From JARRNO01 sp037384885 (GTDB taxonomy: Bacteria > Acidobacteriota > UBA4820 > DSQY01), in NCBI GenBank assembly GCA_037384885.1, contig JARRNO010000004.1, positions 1 through 24,171 on the forward strand: a stretch of 24,171 nt of DNA, in the 5' to 3' direction. Positions 22,801 through 24,171 of this stretch are shown here, piece by piece. Position 1 is the first letter of the stretch, and the number at the start of each line of letters is the position of its first letter. The position numbers were made by a program, and so were the translations under genes. The notes under the pieces are model-generated. The model did no database searches. It had not been told where the DNA came from and worked only from the letters and a program-made list of their open reading frames with translations.

Positions 22801-24171
22801 GTCATTCACGTCCTGGTCCAGGTCAGGCTCGTCTCCTACCCACCGACGCTGCTCTTCGAGGACGTGAGGGGCAGTTTCCTTGCGGAATTGAGTCCCGACC
22901 AAAAGCGGATGGGTTACTGGTCCCTGCCCGACACAATCCCTCCGAGGGTCGTCGAATGCACGCTCGCGGCCGAGGACGCCCGCTTCTATGCCTATCCGGG
23001 CGTGAATCCCCTTGCGATCGTCCGGGCCGCGTATCAGGACTTGAGGGCGGGAAAGATCGTCTCCGGCGCCTCCACCATCGCCATGCAGGTCAGCCGCATT
23101 CAACACCCCGGGCGCAGAACCTTCGTGAAAAAGGCGGAGGAAGCCGCCGTCGCCCTGTTGCTCGTGGCCCGCTACGGGCACAACGGTGTTCTTCGCCAAT
23201 ACCTGACCATCGCCCCCTACGGCAACCGGAACCGCGGCATCGTTTACGCGGCCAGGAGATACCTTGGAAAGCCGGTCCAAGACCTCACCTGGGCGGAAGC
23301 GTCTCTCCTTGCGGCCATCCCCAACCTTCCCGGGCGCATGAATATCCATCGCTACCGGGGATGGCGCCTTGCCCTCGGACGCGCCCGCTGGATCCTCGGC
23401 CGCCTTTTGAAGCTGGGATGGATTTCCAGGCGCGACTACACGCAGGCCCTGGCCCAGCTGCCCGAACTCAGGCTGGCTCCCCTCGAAACGCGTCCTGTTT
23501 CAGCGCTTCACGCCATTCTGGCCATCCAAGGCAGCGTTTCATCCGATTCCCTGCACGCCAAGGCCGTGGACGGGCATATCTACCAAACCACCATCGACCT
23601 CGACCTGCAGAAGGAAGTCTCCTGGCTGGCCTGGAAGGCCTTCAACAGGTATCGCGGCAGGGGCGTGGGAAACCTTGCGGTGATCGTCGCTTCCAAGAAG
23701 GACGGCCGCGTGCTCGCCTACGTCGGTTCGGCCGACTACATGGACAGGGCCGACAAGGGCGCCATCGATTACGCCCGCATTCCGCGCTCCTCGGGGAGCA
23801 CGCTGAAACCCTTCATTTACGGCCTGGGCCTGACGCTGGGAGATTATGACCCTTCGAGCCTGCTGACTGACGTGGGACTGGCCCTCGATCCCAAGAGCGG
23901 GACATACATCGTCAAGGATTTCGACGATTCGTATCTCGGGCCGATTCTCTACCGCAACGCGCTCGCCAACAGCAGGAACATCCCCGCAATGGAAGTGCTC
24001 CGCAACGTGGGCCTGGACAACACCTACCGTCTTTTTTACGATCTCGGCCTGGTGCACTCGTGGAAAAGCCCGGAAAGCTACGGCCTCGGTATGGCCCTGG
24101 GATCGCTGCACGTCAGGCTCTGGGACCTTGTGGGAGCTTACTGCACCCTTGGAAACGGCGGCCGGAAGGTC
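16849..24171 (+). CDS. Alpha-2-macroglobulin fused in frame to penicillin-binding protein 1C (partial, runs off the window)
   Basis: I translated this frame codon by codon: 2441 codons from ATG 16849 to the window edge without a stop. A signal sequence (about 20-40, no clear lipobox) precedes the macroglobulin part. That part has an MG2-like start SDRPVYKTTDTVHIKG (669-684), LPRFEVRL (765-772), an A2M-family segment LSDDLTVFMVRAVASSG (1268-1284), the thioester motif CTEQ (Cys1471-Gln1474), an alpha-helical thioester domain (about 1455-1740) and a final beta domain ending near 1935. A basic linker and one membrane helix (1969-1990) lead into GT51, with AAEDARFY (Glu2042) and GASTIAMQ (2073-2080), then a transpeptidase with SxxK STLK (2317-2320) and SRN (2375-2377). 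The KTG box lies beyond the window. In E. coli the equivalents, yfhM and pbpC, are separate neighbours. The ribosome binding site GAGGAGAGGAG is inside the upstream gene. Confidence 0.88.
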   Translation, partial: MKTAMQNKTTLFCETPCRFTRLLITAALACLLLPALPFTASPPKPATVVPSTFLREYDPITVIFPAAVGAKKDTPEDHPDKYVKMVPPQPGAYTWLNPTTLFFRPAVPWPPLTTVKLTIGGRRYMLNSLMVPPVSTVPKSGAAGLDSLDQVVLTFKDPVSVKDLKKMVRFEIRTLPGVGSGKTLWLSTEDVAIKAIERNSLSDPCSYVFRFRNSIGEGKEIIVHLKLSLKDRSDQSMVTYHFSTKEPFRLMAAGCLSGRSYSSGTGSGYYSSSQLPGMLPLTLSGTEYSKEQAVNGGSGAPRLALLFSSKPGALSLSRIKALVHFSPSIPDMTFQQHGRYVYISGNIRRKTLYEAIINPVPLKDSTGRLLKMEKASRFYFYFPAKSPYLRWKRSHGILELHGPKVFPIEGRGDERVDLRVYKIDPFDRNFWPFPSKGVVVDESARPPGPGEQPENANMKGGNPDAGLIAQHIETLGSPGYSAIVSLPPGLASTGASFGLPLAKALKKAAGGNEPGTYLVGIRRLSGGSLRRYVRVQVTNLCLTVVEDKPDMAFLVTSLDSAHPVPGAKVVLLGSHYDQKTHSFNTLREGTTGSDGIFKLGNVHDWKESPSAVVVTKGRDHLILSTGDIPERFSSGSWHEAQTWSSWLDWVTSSLPSNPEKVTPLFHLLSDRPVYKTTDTVHIKGFVRLRVNGVLKASTERTFTVVVSGPGEKTWRHEVTLNRFGNFSWDFKEDNLPTGKYTCNLLNKNRDTGGEKLTWKMEAYKLPRFEVRLHCDDKVPMDRPFTVSLTASYYAGGMVSGRPVDWRVTQFPYAYVPQERKGYFFSSDQLYSRSTRFKAPNAIQKKDVTDASGASSITVNPALELEAKARRYVFEATVTGSDQQTVTAQRQVIALPPFVLGLKVERFLKNTTSIRPSIIALDQNNKLLAGKDVEVRLLSRRWHSHLAETDFSDAKARYVTDVVDKEVYKTHVKTGNAPVSVSLPAPAAGVYVVEISARDRLGRMQIVSVDLYVAGRGALSWKKPSQKVFETSLDKTSYVQGDTAKILLKSPFQSARVLAVVETPTGNEYKGFNLTGGKAVFELPIKNEYNPRIPVHFILMRGRLNLPKGSAFENGLDLGRPQTVAATTWVPVKAAENRLHLKLDMPQKALPGETITAKIHLTDNHGKPLPGEVTLWLVDRAVLALGREKRLDPLPAFIKDVESRTFITDTRNRTIGDLPFVENQGGGGEAAEKSILGHVTVRKVFKVVPYYNPSIVVGPNGTANVKIKLSDDLTVFMVRAVASSGATRFGFAKSSLAVRLPVIVQPALPRFARVGDTFEAGGIGRIVEGGGGAGRAEIKIEGAKLSSAPTRSLAWKKGTPEKLFFPMTVLPPAPGASAGGKQPSLEVTMAVRRDSDGAKDAFKTSIPVLPDRTPVTVETFSDLDPGKSLPLPEPKEAPRAGSLKRSALVTDRKGLLKMASGLDYLFHYTQLCTEQRVSMAFPIVELKPITDAEGLVLDKGRAHDIVQQTFDYLSSTLGSDGLYSFWPGGTGRVSLTAYVVEFLTAAKRAGYNFDARLYNRPIAALKQALRSDYSHFVTGYAFMERCDALQALSDAGYFDVSYGSELADKVQNLDLYSEAQVLSAYNKGQKGGGRTADKLRADLWKQPVFELRNGKEVYGGLQYRRRNWNGLVLTSEIKTQASIIQALYPHDAGKPKMEMMVNDLISTGTKDGWGDTNSTSYALRALVEVLKTPKPVKAPQTVTFTCGASQKTQTLDAKHPTLNFVSGETGPGALHLAGKSGESPLFARLTLSYLPKAPGSQAPSDSSGFVVRREIRLVPKDKIVPMTKTWLDVPGKTLTFKQGDIIEVHAQVVNPETRHYVAVVVPFAAGFEPMNPNLATASPDAAPSQPLTLEPSYSMYTDSEVRFYYETLPKGTYDFYFRVRAMTAGKFVSPGAKAQRNDVQAMRLKKKIGAACKFIAILARHKYGRLVLAACVLFLVLVSWGVIHVLVQVRLVSYPPTLLFEDVRGSFLAELSPDQKRMGYWSLPDTIPPRVVECTLAAEDARFYAYPGVNPLAIVRAAYQDLRAGKIVSGASTIAMQVSRIQHPGRRTFVKKAEEAAVALLLVARYGHNGVLRQYLTIAPYGNRNRGIVYAARRYLGKPVQDLTWAEASLLAAIPNLPGRMNIHRYRGWRLALGRARWILGRLLKLGWISRRDYTQALAQLPELRLAPLETRPVSALHAILAIQGSVSSDSLHAKAVDGHIYQTTIDLDLQKEVSWLAWKAFNRYRGRGVGNLAVIVASKKDGRVLAYVGSADYMDRADKGAIDYARIPRSSGSTLKPFIYGLGLTLGDYDPSSLLTDVGLALDPKSGTYIVKDFDDSYLGPILYRNALANSRNIPAMEVLRNVGLDNTYRLFYDLGLVHSWKSPESYGLGMALGSLHVRLWDLVGAYCTLGNGGRKV
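22681..24171 (+). other. pbpC: PbpC module of the fusion frame, with a possible internal start at ATG 22681
   Basis: Read alone from ATG 22681, the sequence looks like an ordinary PbpC N-terminus. A basic cytoplasmic stretch (MRLKKK...RHKYGR) precedes one membrane helix (22753-22818), and the periplasmic GT51 glycosyltransferase and the transpeptidase follow. PbpC enzymes polymerise lipid II and may cross-link peptidoglycan. GTG 22672 is another in-frame candidate. Upstream bases (AAAGAAATGACGTGCAGGCG) give only a weak ribosome binding site. The histidine usual in motif 1 (EDxxFxxH) is Tyr2049. At the place where most class A PBPs have ILExYLN, this protein has VLRQYLT. Length and the C-terminal domain cannot be judged here. 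Confidence 0.6.

Noticed and set aside
20725..23349. 874-codon open frame on the minus strand across the A2M/PbpC junction
   Set aside because: It mirrors a well-supported coding frame in GC-rich DNA, its translation is His/Gly/Arg-rich with no recognisable domain, and the plus-strand frame carries all the family motifs.

Overview
The window is GC-rich bacterial chromosome with tightly packed genes, many ATGA stop/start overlaps and GTG/TTG starts. The order tRNA-CAT, tilS, hpt, ftsH, folP, the encoded CCA tails of both tRNAs, and the A2M/PbpC pair point to a proteobacterium in the wide sense. A Desulfobacterota/deltaproteobacterial lineage is my best guess; it rests on gene order and style, not on a marker gene.

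Positions 1-3900 are read mainly on the minus strand. An enoyl-CoA hydratase-fold protein, a CvpA-type membrane protein and RmuC form a unit with two 4-base overlaps. A tRNA-Phe gene with its own near-consensus promoter follows, then an RlmI-type rRNA cytosine methyltransferase.

Positions 3997-8586 are on the plus strand. A strong promoter drives a CAT-anticodon tRNA, directly followed by tilS, hpt, ftsH and folP. tilS shows no ordinary start codon between the tRNA and its first conserved segment.

Positions 8587-9489 hold no gene I can support. They carry short tandem tracts (GTGAYNNN with 8-bp period, TCACGAY with about 7-bp period), REP-like hairpins and a run of compact GC-rich hairpins, several built on GCGAAGC. 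A minus-strand GMC oxidoreductase of the cholesterol-oxidase-like type lies beyond (9490-11112).

Positions 11238-24171 are the most unusual part. After a hairpin-rich leader comes a 1761-residue predicted secreted protein made of irregularly repeated beta-sandwich-like segments. It overlaps by 4 bases an open reading frame that stays open to the window edge (2441 codons seen). That frame encodes a bacterial alpha-2-macroglobulin (thioester CTEQ) running without a stop into a class A penicillin-binding protein of the PbpC type (membrane helix, GT51 and the start of the transpeptidase). A2M and PbpC are normally separate neighbouring genes; here they look like one polypeptide. The topology is puzzling: with an exported A2M, the single helix before PbpC would place the peptidoglycan enzyme in the cytoplasm. 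The options are a true fusion with unusual topology, internal initiation, or a lost stop codon. The presumed role, by analogy with the separate genes, is trapping of foreign proteases in the periplasm coupled to peptidoglycan repair.
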